From: Microtetraspora niveoalba
Lineage (GTDB): Bacteria; Actinomycetota; Actinomycetes; Streptosporangiales; Streptosporangiaceae
Reading direction: 5' to 3'
Assembly (NCBI RefSeq): GCF_001570405.1
Contig: NZ_BBYM01000008.1
Coordinates: forward strand, 185,968 to 249,967
DNA: 64,000 bases
Positions 34,130 to 42,797 of this stretch are shown here, piece by piece; position 1 is the stretch's first letter, and each line of letters opens with the position of its first letter. The notes under the pieces were generated by a model. That model was not told the origin of the DNA. It searched no databases and worked only from the letters and a program-made list of their open reading frames with translations. A program made the translations under genes and the position numbers.

Positions 34130-35557
34130 ATGGACTTCAAGGTCGCCGACCTTTCACTTGCGGAGTTCGGCCGCAAGGAGATCCGACTCGCCGAGCACGA
34201 GATGCCCGGGCTGATGGCGACCCGCAGGGAGTACGCCGCCGCGCAGCCGCTCAAGGGCGCGAAGATCATGGGCTCGCTGCACATGACGATCCAGACGGCC
34301 GTGCTCATCGAGACGCTGGTCGCGCTCGGCGCCGACGTGCGCTGGGTGAGCTGCAACATCTTCTCCACGCAGGACCACGCGGCCGCCGCCGTCGTCGTCG
34401 GCCCCGAGGGCACGGTCGACAACCCCTCCGGTGTGCCGGTCTTCGCCTGGAAGGGCGAGACCCTGGAGGAGTACTGGTGGTGCACGGAGCAGGCGCTCAT
34501 GTGGCCCGACGGCTCCGGCCCGAACATGATCCTCGACGACGGCGGCGACGCCACGCTCCTGGTCCACAAGGGCGCCGAGTTCGAGCAGGCCGGCGCCGTC
34601 CCGGTCGCCGGTGAGGACGACCCCGAGGAGTGGGGCGTCATCCTGGAGACGCTGCGCCGTACGGTCTCCGACGACAAGCGGTGGACCCGGATCGCCGAGG
34701 AGATCAAGGGCGTCACCGAGGAGACCACCACCGGCGTGCACCGCCTGTACGAGATGCACAAGGCGGGCCGGCTGCTCTTCCCGGCGATCAACGTCAACGA
34801 CTCGGTCACCAAGTCGAAGTTCGACAACAAGTACGGCTGCCGCCACTCCGTCATCGACGGCCTCAACCGCGCCACCGACGTGCTGATCGGCGGCAAGGTG
34901 GCCGTGGTCTGCGGCTACGGCGATGTGGGCAAGGGCTGCGCCGACGCGCTGCGCGGCCAGGGCGCCCGGGTGATCGTCACCGAGATCGACCCGATCTGCG
35001 CGCTGCAGGCGGCCATGGACGGCTTCCAGGTGACCACCCTGGAGGACGTCGTCGGCATCGCGGACATCTTCGTCACGACGACCGGCAACTTCGGCATCAT
35101 CACCGCCGAGCACATGTCGCGGATGAAGCACCAGGCGATCGTGTCCAACATCGGCCACTTCGACAACGAGATCGACATGGCCGGGCTGGGCCGCATCCCC
35201 GGCATCGTGAAGAACAACATCAAGCCGCAGGTCGACGAGTGGATCTTCCCCGACGGCCACTCGATCATCGTGCTGGCCGAGGGCCGCCTGATGAACCTCG
35301 GCTGCGCGACGGGCCACCCGTCCTTCGTGATGTCGAACTCCTTCACCAACCAGGTGATCGCGCAGATCGAGCTGTTCACCAAGACCGAGCAGTACCCGGT
35401 CGGCGTGTACGTGCTGCCCAAGCACCTGGACGAGAAGGTCGCCCGGCTCCACCTCGACGCGCTCGGCGTCAAGCTGACCACGCTGACCAAGAAGCAGGCG
35501 GAGTACATCGGCGTCGACGTCGAGGGTCCGTACAAGCCGGACCACTACCGCTACTGA
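34130..35557 (+). CDS. ahcY: S-adenosylhomocysteine hydrolase, bacterial type
   Basis: 475 aa from ATG 34130. Full-length bacterial Ahc[22 protein letters not shown] N-lobe (here [18 protein letters not shown]), [28 protein letters not shown], the NAD loop [16 protein letters not shown], and the C-terminal [22 protein letters not shown], which reaches into the neighbouring subunit's NAD site. It includes the ~40-residue insertion typical of bacterial/mycobacterial enzymes. It splits SAH into adenosine and homocysteine. Orthologous in position to M. tuberculosis Rv3248c. A second, different paralogue follows after 43 bases. Confidence 0.97.
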   Translation: MDFKVADLSLAEFGRKEIRLAEHEMPGLMATRREYAAAQPLKGAKIMGSLHMTIQTAVLIETLVALGADVRWVSCNIFSTQDHAAAAVVVGPEGTVDNPSGVPVFAWKGETLEEYWWCTEQALMWPDGSGPNMILDDGGDATLLVHKGAEFEQAGAVPVAGEDDPEEWGVILETLRRTVSDDKRWTRIAEEIKGVTEETTTGVHRLYEMHKAGRLLFPAINVNDSVTKSKFDNKYGCRHSVIDGLNRATDVLIGGKVAVVCGYGDVGKGCADALRGQGARVIVTEIDPICALQAAMDGFQVTTLEDVVGIADIFVTTTGNFGIITAEHMSRMKHQAIVSNIGHFDNEIDMAGLGRIPGIVKNNIKPQVDEWIFPDGHSIIVLAEGRLMNLGCATGHPSFVMSNSFTNQVIAQIELFTKTEQYPVGVYVLPKHLDEKVARLHLDALGVKLTTLTKKQAEYIGVDVEGPYKPDHYRY

Positions 35558-35600
35558 TCGACGGCACCCCTGGCGCCACGGCCGGCGGGCGGGAACGACG

Positions 35601-36848
35601 ATGACGGCGCACGAGCTGACCGACCTGGTCGAGGCGGGCGAGCGGCGGATCGGGTGGGCACGGCGGTCGATGCCGGTGCTCACCGCGATCGCCGCGCGCT
35701 TCGCGGAGGAACGGCCCCTGGACGGCCTGCGCGTCGCCGCGTGCCTGCACGTGACGGCGGAGACGGCCGTCCTGATGGGTGCGCTCAGGGCGGGCGGCGC
35801 GGAGATCGCGCTGGCCGCCTCCAACCCGCTGTCCACACAGGACGACGTGGCCGCCGCGCTCGGCGCGTACGGCATCGCCGTACGCGCCCGCGCCGGGGTG
35901 GACGTGGAGACGTACTACCGGCACATCCACGAGGCGCTGGACATCTCCCCGGACATCGTGCTCGACGACGGGGGCGACCTGGTCAACATCCTGCACACGG
36001 AGCGCACGGAGCTCGCCGTGCGGGGCGGCTGCGAGGCGACCACGACCGGGATCATCCGGCTGCGCCAGATGGCCGCGGAGGGGGCGCTGAAGTTCCCCGC
36101 GGTGGCGGTCAACGACACCCGCACCAAGCGCATGTTCGACAACCGGTACGGCACCGGGCAGTCCACGCTCGACGGGATCATGCGCGCCACCAACGCGCTG
36201 CTCGCGGGCCGCACCGTCGTCGTCGCCGGGTTCGGGTTCTGCGGACGCGGCGTGGCCGAACGGGCCAAGGGGCTCGGCGCGCGGGTGATCGTGACCGAGA
36301 TCGACCCGGTGAAGGCCCTCGACGCCGCCCTCCAGGGCTACGAGATCCTGCCGATGGAGCGGGCGGCCCGGGTGGGCGACGTGTTCGTCACCGTCACCGG
36401 CAACCGCGACGTCATCCGGGGCGAGCATCTGTCGCGGATGAAGGACGGCGTCATCCTCGCCAACGCCGGACATTTCGACGTCGAGATCGACGTCCGCGCC
36501 CTTGAGGGGCTGGCCGAGTCGGTCAACTTCGGAGTCCGCCCCAACGTCGACGAGTACGTGCTGGCCGACGGCAGGCGGCTCCTCCTGATCGCCGAGGGCC
36601 GCCTCGTCAACCTGGCCGCCGCCGAGGGGCACCCGGCCGCCGTCATGGACATGTCGTTCTCCGCCCAGGCCCTCGCCGTCGGCTGGCTCGCCTCCGAGTC
36701 CGTACGGCTGGCGCCCGGCGTGTACGACGTGCCCGCCGACATCGACGCCGAGGTGGCCAGGCTCAAGCTCGCCGCGACCGGCATCACGATCGACGAGCTC
36801 ACCGCGGAGCAGGAGGACTACCTCCACTCCTGGCGCGCCGGCTCCTGA
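35601..36848 (+). CDS. second AhcY-like hydrolase, archaeal/Thermotoga type
   Basis: 415 aa. It retains the SAH-hydrolase framework: CLHVTAETAVLMGAL, LDDGGDLVNIL, FPAVAVNDTRTKRMFDNRYGTGQS, and an NAD loop VVVAGFGFCGRGVAERAKG (G-x-G-x2-G kept). It lacks the bacterial insertion and the KPDHYRY tail, ending instead in EQEDYLHSW, the signature end of archaeal and Thermotoga enzymes. Archaeal relatives can use S-inosyl-homocysteine, so specificity may differ from that of the gene 43 bases upstream. The two are not simple duplicates; this one was probably acquired or kept as a separate lineage. Likely co-transcribed with ahcY. Confidence 0.85.
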   Translation: MTAHELTDLVEAGERRIGWARRSMPVLTAIAARFAEERPLDGLRVAACLHVTAETAVLMGALRAGGAEIALAASNPLSTQDDVAAALGAYGIAVRARAGVDVETYYRHIHEALDISPDIVLDDGGDLVNILHTERTELAVRGGCEATTTGIIRLRQMAAEGALKFPAVAVNDTRTKRMFDNRYGTGQSTLDGIMRATNALLAGRTVVVAGFGFCGRGVAERAKGLGARVIVTEIDPVKALDAALQGYEILPMERAARVGDVFVTVTGNRDVIRGEHLSRMKDGVILANAGHFDVEIDVRALEGLAESVNFGVRPNVDEYVLADGRRLLLIAEGRLVNLAAAEGHPAAVMDMSFSAQALAVGWLASESVRLAPGVYDVPADIDAEVARLKLAATGITIDELTAEQEDYLHSWRAGS

Positions 36849-37101
36849 CACCGCCCACGAGCGGGCCGGACGCACGGAAACCCGACCGCCGGAGCTGGGG
36901 TCTCCCGCCATGCGGCCCGCTGAAGGTGGGTCCGGAGGGAGCCGACGGAGCGGCTGGAAGCCGGGCGCCGGGCCTGAGGGAATGCGCGGCCGGGGGAAAC
37001 CGGCGAAGCGGACCGCCGGAGCTGGGTCTCCCGCCATGCGGCCCGCGGGTTCGGGGAAGTCCGGAGCCGCGGAATCGGGCGGGGTCGCCCCGCCGTGTGT
37101 C

Positions 37102-37153
37102 GGGTGGAGACGGCCGGCTGACTCTGTCCCTCTGCGGCCGGCCGTCTCCACCC
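37102..37153. terminator. terminator-type hairpin
   Basis: Arms 37102-37118 and 37137-37153 are perfectly complementary over 17 bp, core GGAGACGGCCGGC, with an 18-base loop. It sits between the ahcY pair and the RDD gene, which end towards each other, and can serve both. Confidence 0.7.
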
Positions 37154-37161
37154 TGCCCCCT

Positions 37162-37183
37162 TGCAGGCTGCCCCTAGCCTGCA
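37162..37183. terminator. second small hairpin before the RDD gene end
   Basis: TGCAGGCT / AGCCTGCA, 8 bp with a 6-base loop (GCCCCT), 8 bases after the larger hairpin. On the plus strand it is followed by GGTTGTCTCTTG, weakly T-rich. Confidence 0.5.
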
Positions 37184-37220
37184 GGTTGTCTCTTGTGCCC
37201 CGCTTTGCGGCTTATACACA

Positions 37221-38219
37221 TTAATTTGGTGGCACGAAACCGCCCGGTGTGGGCCCGGCGGGATTCTCAGGAGGCGCGCCGGCGGGAGGCGGCGGGCTCA
37301 CGTAAGGAGCCCCGGCGGAATACGGGGGCGCCGGTGGCTGGGGGCTCCCCTGAGGCCCGGCGGAATAGGGGTTCACGGGTGGCGGTGGGCTCGCGTACGG
37401 CGCGGCGGCGGAATACGGGGTCGCGGGTGGCGGCGGGTTGCCGGGAACCGGGGCCCCGCCGTACGGCGCGGAGGCCCTGGCCCGGGCGAGCCGCAGTTCC
37501 TCGCGGCGGCGGCGCTCCGCCAGGACGGCCGCGAGATAGACGTGCGGCGGCAGGCCGGGCGGCGGCGCGGGGGCGACCCGGGCGGCCACCTGGCCCGCGA
37601 TCCGGACGCCCATCTGGTGCCGCGCGTCCGGGCCGAGCTGGTGCCACCGGCTCAGGTACTGCCGCGCGGTGTCGGCCAGATCGGCGGAGAGCTGCGACAA
37701 CTCCAGGGAGGCGGCCCACGGCGCGAGCCCCGGCGGCATCTCGGGCGGCGGCTCCTGGCGCGGCCCGCGCTCGGCGATGACGATCGTGCCGGCGAAGACG
37801 TCCCCGAGCCGCTTGCCCCGCTGGTTGACCAGCGACGTGATGAGCGCGGGCGCGCCGAAGAACATCCAGAACTCCAGGAAGCCCGCGAGCCCCCGGAAAA
37901 GCGCCTGCCGGAACCGCTCGGGCCCGCCGTCGTCGCCCACCACACGGAGGCCCATCGCCAGCTTGCCGAGGCTGCGCCCCCTGCCGACCGTCTCGAAGAC
38001 GACGGGGTAGCCCACGAGCACGAGCACCGTCAGCAGGATCATCAGGCCCGCCGCCAGCGCCGGGTCCGTGATCAGCGACGCGCTGCCGATCAGGATGTAC
38101 ATCACGATGAGGGCGGCCCACTGGACGACCCAGTCGATGAGAAGCGCGACGCCCCGGCTGGGGAGCTGCGCGATCCGCACCTCGACGACGACGGCCTCGC
38201 CGGTCACAACATCGGCCAC
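37221..38219 (-). CDS. RDD-family membrane protein with Pro-rich tail
   Basis: 332 aa if GTG 38219 is the start. This is favoured because TAGGGT on the minus strand (38232-38227) lies 7 bases upstream (leaderless); GTG 38228 would overlap that box. RDD core: PSRGVALLIDWVVQWAALIVMYIL, GRGRSLGKLAMGLRVVGDDGG, and FLEFWMFFGAPALITSLVNQRGKRLGDVFAGTIVI, shown here only by its ends FLEFWMFFGAPAL and KRLGDVFAGTIVI. The last ~90 residues are Pro/Tyr/Ala repeats (PYSAGAPYVSPPPPAG type). Divergent from the SpoIIM gene, an arrangement also present in mycobacteria (Rv3695/Rv3694c). The function is unproven. Confidence 0.82.
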   Translation of the reverse strand: MADVVTGEAVVVEVRIAQLPSRGVALLIDWVVQWAALIVMYILIGSASLITDPALAAGLMILLTVLVLVGYPVVFETVGRGRSLGKLAMGLRVVGDDGGPERFRQALFRGLAGFLEFWMFFGAPALITSLVNQRGKRLGDVFAGTIVIAERGPRQEPPPEMPPGLAPWAASLELSQLSADLADTARQYLSRWHQLGPDARHQMGVRIAGQVAARVAPAPPPGLPPHVYLAAVLAERRRREELRLARARASAPYGGAPVPGNPPPPATPYSAAAPYASPPPPVNPYSAGPQGSPQPPAPPYSAGAPYVSPPPPAGAPPENPAGPTPGGFVPPN

Positions 38220-38226
38220 ATACCGC

Positions 38227-38257
38227 ACCCTACTGGGGCATTACCGATCGATAGAGT
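38227..38257. promoter_or_regulatory. divergent leaderless promoters for the RDD and SpoIIM genes
   Basis: Minus strand: TAGGGT at 38232-38227, 7 bases before GTG 38219. Plus strand: TAGAGT at 38252-38257, 7 bases before GTG 38265. The two -10 boxes are only 19 bases apart, so the promoters must overlap and may compete. Confidence 0.55.
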
Positions 38258-38264
38258 TCCCCAC

Positions 38265-39257
38265 GTGGACATCGATGCGTTCGTCGCGGCCCACCGGCCC
38301 GCATGGGACCGGCTGGAGGACCTGGTGCGGCGACGCCGCAGGCTCGCCGGGGCCGAGGTGGACGAGCTCGTCGACCTGTACCAGCGGACCGCCACCCACC
38401 TGTCCGCCGTCCGCTCGGCCTCGACCGACGCCGTCCTGGTCGGCCGCCTCTCCTCGCTGGTCGCGCGGGCCCGCTCCGCCGTCACGGGGGCGCACACGCC
38501 CGCCTGGCGGGAGGTCGCCCGCTTCTTCACCGTGTCGTTCCCCGTGGTCGCCTACCGCGCCCGCCGCTGGTGGCTCGGCGCCACCCTCGCCTCGCTCGCG
38601 ATCGCGTACGTGGTGGGCGCCTGGGTGGCGGGCGACCCGGACGTGCGCGCGGCCATCGGCACCCCGGAGGAGATCAGGCAGATCGTCGAGCACGACTTCG
38701 CGGACTACTACTCCGCGAACCCGGCGGCCTCGTTCGCCGGGCAGGTGTGGGTCAACAACGCGTGGGTGTCGGCGCAGGTCATCATCTCGGCCGTCCTCCT
38801 CGGGCTGCCGATCCCCTACATCCTGCTGCAGAACGCGGCCAACGTCGGCCTCCTCGGCGGGCTGATGACGGCGTACGACAAGGCCGACGTCTTCTGGGGG
38901 CTGATCCTCCCGCACGGCATGCTCGAGCTGACCGCGGTGTTCCTCGCCGCCGGGGTGGGGCTGCGGCTCGGCTGGACGGTCATCGACCCGGGCCCGCGAC
39001 GCCGCGGCGAGGCGCTCGCCGAGCAGGGGCGGGCGGTGATGAGCGTCGCACTCGGCCTCGTCGTCGTGCTGCTGGTCTCCGGCCTGATCGAGGCGGGCGT
39101 CACGCCGTCCGGCCTGCCGACGTGGGCACGCATCGGCATCGGGGCGCTGGCCGAGGTCCTCTTCCTGGTGTACGTGGTCGTGTTCGGCCGCCGGGCCGCC
39201 CGGGCGGGCGAGACCGGCGACATCGAACACGCCCCCGACCTCGCCCCCACGGCCTAA
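38265..39257 (+). CDS. SpoIIM-like (stage II sporulation M) membrane protein
   Basis: 330 aa from GTG 38265. An N-terminal soluble helical part (DAFVAAHRPAWDRLEDLVRR, LVDLYQRTATHLSAVRS) is followed by RRWWLGATLASLAIAYVVGA, NNAWVSAQVIISAVLLGLPI and ILPHGMLELTAVFLAAGVGL, the SpoIIM family core (N-x4-[AS] and H-G-x-x-E-L motifs). Two further TM segments follow. In Bacillus SpoIIM is part of the DMP peptidoglycan-remodelling complex; in actinobacteria the family accompanies RDD and the DUF58-MoxR genes as here. Its exact role is unknown. Confidence 0.85.
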   Translation: MDIDAFVAAHRPAWDRLEDLVRRRRRLAGAEVDELVDLYQRTATHLSAVRSASTDAVLVGRLSSLVARARSAVTGAHTPAWREVARFFTVSFPVVAYRARRWWLGATLASLAIAYVVGAWVAGDPDVRAAIGTPEEIRQIVEHDFADYYSANPAASFAGQVWVNNAWVSAQVIISAVLLGLPIPYILLQNAANVGLLGGLMTAYDKADVFWGLILPHGMLELTAVFLAAGVGLRLGWTVIDPGPRRRGEALAEQGRAVMSVALGLVVVLLVSGLIEAGVTPSGLPTWARIGIGALAEVLFLVYVVVFGRRAARAGETGDIEHAPDLAPTA

Positions 39258-39302
39258 GGCGCCCCGAGCCCGCGCGAGCGAAGCGAGCGCAAATAAGCAC
39301 AG

Positions 39303-40625
39303 CTATAGGCGGCCGGCGGCCTTCAGTGCCAGGTAGGCGTCAGCGAGCGCCGGGGCGAGCCCTTCCGGAGGCGCGTCGACCACCTCGACCCCCTGGCCGC
39401 GCAGCCGTGCCGTGATCCTGCGCCGCTCGCCGCGCAGCCGTTCGGCCGCGGCGGCGTCGTAGACCAGCTCCGCCGTACCCCGGCCGGAGGCCATGGCGGC
39501 CACCCGAGGGTCGGCGACCGCGGCGACCAGCACCGTGTGGCGGGACGACAACCGCGGCAGGACCGGCAGCAGGCCCTCCTCCATCGCGGCCGCGTTCAGG
39601 TCGGTCAGCAGCACCACCAGGCAGCGGCGCTTCGCCCGTGCCAGCACGGCGGCGACCATCCCCGGCCCGTCGGCCTCCACCAACTCCGCCTCGATCGGCG
39701 CCATCGCGTTGACCAGCGACGACAGCAGGTCGTTGCGGGACGCGCCGGACAGCCAGGCCCGCACCGTACGGTCGTGGGCGAGGAAGTCCACCCGGTCGCC
39801 CGCGCGGGACGCGAGCGCGGCGAGGAGCAGTGCGGCGTCCATCGACCAGTCGAGCCTGGGCCACCCGGACGGTTCCCCGGGGTGGGGCGCCACGCCGACC
39901 CGCCCGGCCGACGTACGGCCAGTGTCCAGGACGATCAGCACCCGCCGGTCGCGCTCGGGACGCCAGGTGCGCACCACGACGTCGCTGCGCCGGGCGCTGG
40001 CCCGCCAGTCGATGGACCGGACGTCGTCGCCGACCACGTACTCGCGGAGCGAGTCGAACTCTGTGCCCTGGCCCCGCACGAGCGCCGGGTGGCGGCCGTC
40101 CAGCTCGCGGAGCCGGGCCAGCTTGGCGGGCAGGTGCTTGCGGCTGAGAAACGGCGGCAGCACGCGCACCGACCACGGGACCAGGTGCGAACCCTGCCGG
40201 GCGGCCAGGCCCAGCGGGCCGAGCGACCGCACGGTGACCGAGACCGCCTCGCGGTCGCCCCTGCGCGTCGGCGTCAGCGTGGTGACCAGGCGGCGGCGCT
40301 GCCCCGCCGGGACGTCCAGCCGCAGGCGGCGCGGCGCGGCCCCCGCCGACGGAGGCCACGCGTCGCGCACCACGCCCCTGACCCGGCGGCGGCCCGGATT
40401 CTCCACGACCAGTCCCACGGTGACCGACTCGCCGAGCCGTACCAGCCGTTCGCCGTCGCGGTGGAGGCGCAGGTCGCGCACGCCCCCCGCGAACAGCAGG
40501 TCGAACAGGACGAGCGCGGCGAGCAGCAGCGCGACGCCCAGCACGGCCATGGCAGGGTCGGGCGCCACCAGCACCACGAGCGTGCCGAGGGCCGCGAGCA
40601 GACCCGCGCGTCCCGTCAGCGCCAC
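39303..40625 (-). CDS. DUF58 / VWA-like membrane protein
   Basis: 440 aa from GTG 40625 (GGAGGG upstream). Two N-terminal hydrophobic segments (AGLLAALGTLVVLVAPDPAMA, LGVALLLAALVLFDLLFA) precede a beta-sandwich region and the DUF58 core: GTEFDSLREYVVGDDVRSIDWRASARRSDVVVRTWRPERDRR, cited here by its ends GTEFDSLREYVVGDD and IDWRASAR. A VWA-type fold follows (VLIVLDTGRTSAGR). DUF58 proteins pair with MoxR ATPases, and the moxR gene lies 34 bases upstream. Last gene of the five-gene operon. Probably a membrane-anchored substrate or adaptor of the ATPase. Confidence 0.88.
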   Translation of the reverse strand: MALTGRAGLLAALGTLVVLVAPDPAMAVLGVALLLAALVLFDLLFAGGVRDLRLHRDGERLVRLGESVTVGLVVENPGRRRVRGVVRDAWPPSAGAAPRRLRLDVPAGQRRRLVTTLTPTRRGDREAVSVTVRSLGPLGLAARQGSHLVPWSVRVLPPFLSRKHLPAKLARLRELDGRHPALVRGQGTEFDSLREYVVGDDVRSIDWRASARRSDVVVRTWRPERDRRVLIVLDTGRTSAGRVGVAPHPGEPSGWPRLDWSMDAALLLAALASRAGDRVDFLAHDRTVRAWLSGASRNDLLSSLVNAMAPIEAELVEADGPGMVAAVLARAKRRCLVVLLTDLNAAAMEEGLLPVLPRLSSRHTVLVAAVADPRVAAMASGRGTAELVYDAAAAERLRGERRRITARLRGQGVEVVDAPPEGLAPALADAYLALKAAGRL

Positions 40626-40659
40626 CGCCCCGTCCCTCCAATCACGGTTCCGCGCGCCA

Positions 40660-41634
40660 TCAGCGGGGAACGGGGACGCCGGCGAGGAGACCGTCCAGGA
40701 CGCCGTCCGGGGTGGCGCCCTCCAGTTCGGCCTCGGGACGGAGCTGGACGCGATGCCGGAGCGCGGGCCGGGCGAGCGCCTTGACGTCGTCCGGAGTCAC
40801 GTACGAGCGGCCGGACAGCCACGCCCACGCCCGTGCGGCGGCCAGCAGCGCCGTCGCCCCGCGCGGGGACACCCCGAGCTGCAGCGAGGGCGAGCTGCGG
40901 GTGGCGCGGGCCAGGTCGACGATGTAGCCGAGCACCTCCGGCCCCACGTGGACCTGCTTCACCGCCTCGCGTCCCGCCTCCAGGTCGGCGGCGGACGCGA
41001 CCGAGGCGACAGAGGAGAGGTCGCGCGGGTCGAAACCGCGTGCGTGCCGCTCCAGCACCGCGATCTCCTGGTCGCGCGGCGGCAGCGGCACGGTCAGCTT
41101 GAGCAGGAACCGGTCGAGCTGGGCCTCGGGAAGCTGGTAGGTGCCCTCGTACTCGATCGGGTTCTGCGTCGCCACGACGATGAACGGGTCGGGCAGCTTG
41201 CGCGCCGCGCCGTCCACGCTGACCTGGCGCTCCTCCATCGCCTCGAGCAGAGCGGCCTGGGTCTTCGGCGGGGTGCGGTTCACCTCGTCGGCGAGCAGCA
41301 GGTTGGTGAAGACCGGCCCCTCGCGGAACTCGAACTCCGCCGTCCTGGCGTCGTACACGAGCGAGCCGGTCACGTCGCCGGGCATCAGGTCGGGCGTGAA
41401 CTGCACCCGCTTGAAGTCGAGCGACAACGTCGCGGCGAGCGAGCGGACCAGCAGCGTCTTGGCCACGCCGGGGACGCCCTCGAGCAGCACGTGCCCCCGG
41501 CACAGCAGCGCGATCACCAGCCCGGTGACGACCGAGTCCTGCCCCACCACCGCCTTGGCGACCTCGGCGCGCAACGTGGCGAGCGCCTCGCGGGCCGCGT
41601 CCGCCCCCGGGGACCCGGGTGAAGATGTGGTCAA
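40660..41634 (-). CDS. moxR: MoxR-family AAA+ ATPase
   Basis: 324 aa. TTG 41634 is taken as start because it overlaps the upstream stop in a TTGA junction; the encoded N-terminus is MTTSSPGSPG. Walker A is EGVPGVAKTLL (Ala for the usual Gly-Lys-Thr context, G-V-A-K-T), Walker B LLLADEVNRTPPKTQAALLEAMEE, sensor 1 VVATQNPIEYEGTYQLPEAQLDRF, and sensor 2 SPRGATALLAAARAWAWLSGR. MoxR ATPases act as chaperones that mature or assemble VWA/DUF58 partners. Here it is flanked by DUF58 and DUF4350 genes. Confidence 0.93.
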   Translation of the reverse strand: MTTSSPGSPGADAAREALATLRAEVAKAVVGQDSVVTGLVIALLCRGHVLLEGVPGVAKTLLVRSLAATLSLDFKRVQFTPDLMPGDVTGSLVYDARTAEFEFREGPVFTNLLLADEVNRTPPKTQAALLEAMEERQVSVDGAARKLPDPFIVVATQNPIEYEGTYQLPEAQLDRFLLKLTVPLPPRDQEIAVLERHARGFDPRDLSSVASVASAADLEAGREAVKQVHVGPEVLGYIVDLARATRSSPSLQLGVSPRGATALLAAARAWAWLSGRSYVTPDDVKALARPALRHRVQLRPEAELEGATPDGVLDGLLAGVPVPR

Positions 41635-42797
41635 GAGTCTCGTACCTGCCTTTCGAGTGTGTCGAGCTGTGCGGCCAGGGCCACCAGGGCGGCGTCGTCC
41701 GCGGGCACGGGCCCGTACAGCGCGGACCGCACCTCGGCCGCCTCCCGCCCGGTCCGTACGGCGGCCGCGGCGACGACCTCCTCCGCCGCGGCGGTGGGCG
41801 GCAGCCCCAGCCGCGGGGCCAGCCGGTCGATCGCGGCGGCGCGCAGCGCCTGCGCGGCGCGGTCCCTGGCCCGCCGCGCCCGATAGAGGCGGCCCCGCCC
41901 CTCCACGGTCTCGGACGCCCGGACGACCACCGGCAGCCGCTCGGCGACGACCGGGCCGAGGCGGCGCCCCCGCCACAGCGCCACCACGACCACCGCGACG
42001 GCCAGTTGCAGGATCGCCCAGGGGACGGCGTCCGGGATGAGGTCGCCCAGGGACGTGCCCGAGGGGCCGGCCGCGCCGGGGCCCGGCTTCTCGGGGGCGG
42101 CCAGCCAGATCAGCCGGGGCCTGGCCCCGGCCAGGTTCAGCGCGAGCGCGGCGTTGCCGTCCTCGGCGAGGCGCAGGTTCGTCATGAACGCGCCGCCGCC
42201 GGTCACGGTGACCGTCGCCCCGTCCGGGGAGTACCGCACCAGCGTGGGCCGCCCGTCCGCCGGATAGCAGCCGGTGGCGCCGGCGGGGGCGGTGAACGAC
42301 AGACCGCCGATGAAGGCGCTGCCCGCGCCCGCCGCCTCGCGCAGGGAGCAGCGCGGCTCGCGGGACCTGGAGCGCGCGTCGTCGTCGGCCAGCACGCCGG
42401 GGGCCAGGACGCCGAGGTGGGCCGCGTTGCCGACGATCAGCCGGTCCCGGCCCGAAGCGGCGATCTCACGTGCCTCGTCCTCGGTCATGGCGACCGTGTC
42501 GCCGATGAGGAGCTGGCTGTCGGGGCGCGCGGCGGCGAGCATCGCGGCGACGCTCTCGACCCGCTCGACGGACACGCCGCGGCGCGTGAGCAGCTCCGCG
42601 AGGGCCTTGCCGCCCGAGAGGGAGGGGTCGGCCGGGTCGAGCGGGCGGCCCGCCGTCCCCGGCGACGACAGCAGCACGGGGGCCAGCGCGGTCACCAGCA
42701 CCAGCAGGGCCACCACGAGGACGCCGCGCCCGCTCCGCCACACGCCCCTGGCCGTCGGCGCGGTGGAGACCGACGACGGCGCGGCCACGGCGCTCAC
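41631..42797 (-). CDS. DUF4350 membrane protein
   Basis: 388 aa from GTG 42797, overlapping the DUF4129 stop (GTGA). A TM helix lies near residue 30 (GVLVVALLVLVTALAPVLL), then the DUF4350 domain (PSLSGGKALAELLTRRGVSVERVESV, LLIGDTVAMTEDEAREIAASGRDRL, LIVGNAAHLGVLAPGVLAD). A second TM near residue 265 (AVPWAILQLAVAVVVVALWRGRRLGPVV) and a cytoplasmic helical tail follow. The family always accompanies MoxR/DUF58 clusters in actinobacteria. The function is unknown. Confidence 0.85.
   Translation of the reverse strand: MSAVAAPSSVSTAPTARGVWRSGRGVLVVALLVLVTALAPVLLSSPGTAGRPLDPADPSLSGGKALAELLTRRGVSVERVESVAAMLAAARPDSQLLIGDTVAMTEDEAREIAASGRDRLIVGNAAHLGVLAPGVLADDDARSRSREPRCSLREAAGAGSAFIGGLSFTAPAGATGCYPADGRPTLVRYSPDGATVTVTGGGAFMTNLRLAEDGNAALALNLAGARPRLIWLAAPEKPGPGAAGPSGTSLGDLIPDAVPWAILQLAVAVVVVALWRGRRLGPVVAERLPVVVRASETVEGRGRLYRARRARDRAAQALRAAAIDRLAPRLGLPPTAAAEEVVAAAAVRTGREAAEVRSALYGPVPADDAALVALAAQLDTLERQVRDS

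Larger units (their letters stand above)
36849..37220. other. 372-base intergenic region with direct and inverted repeats
   Basis: No convincing gene. A ~36-base sequence beginning GACCGCCGGAGCTGGG and ending CCGCCATGCGGCCCGC occurs twice, at 36884-36920 and 37011-37046. A perfect 17-bp inverted repeat follows at 37102-37153 and an 8-bp one at 37162-37183. The last ~30 bases are AT-rich (CTTATACACATTAATTT). Confidence 0.75.
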
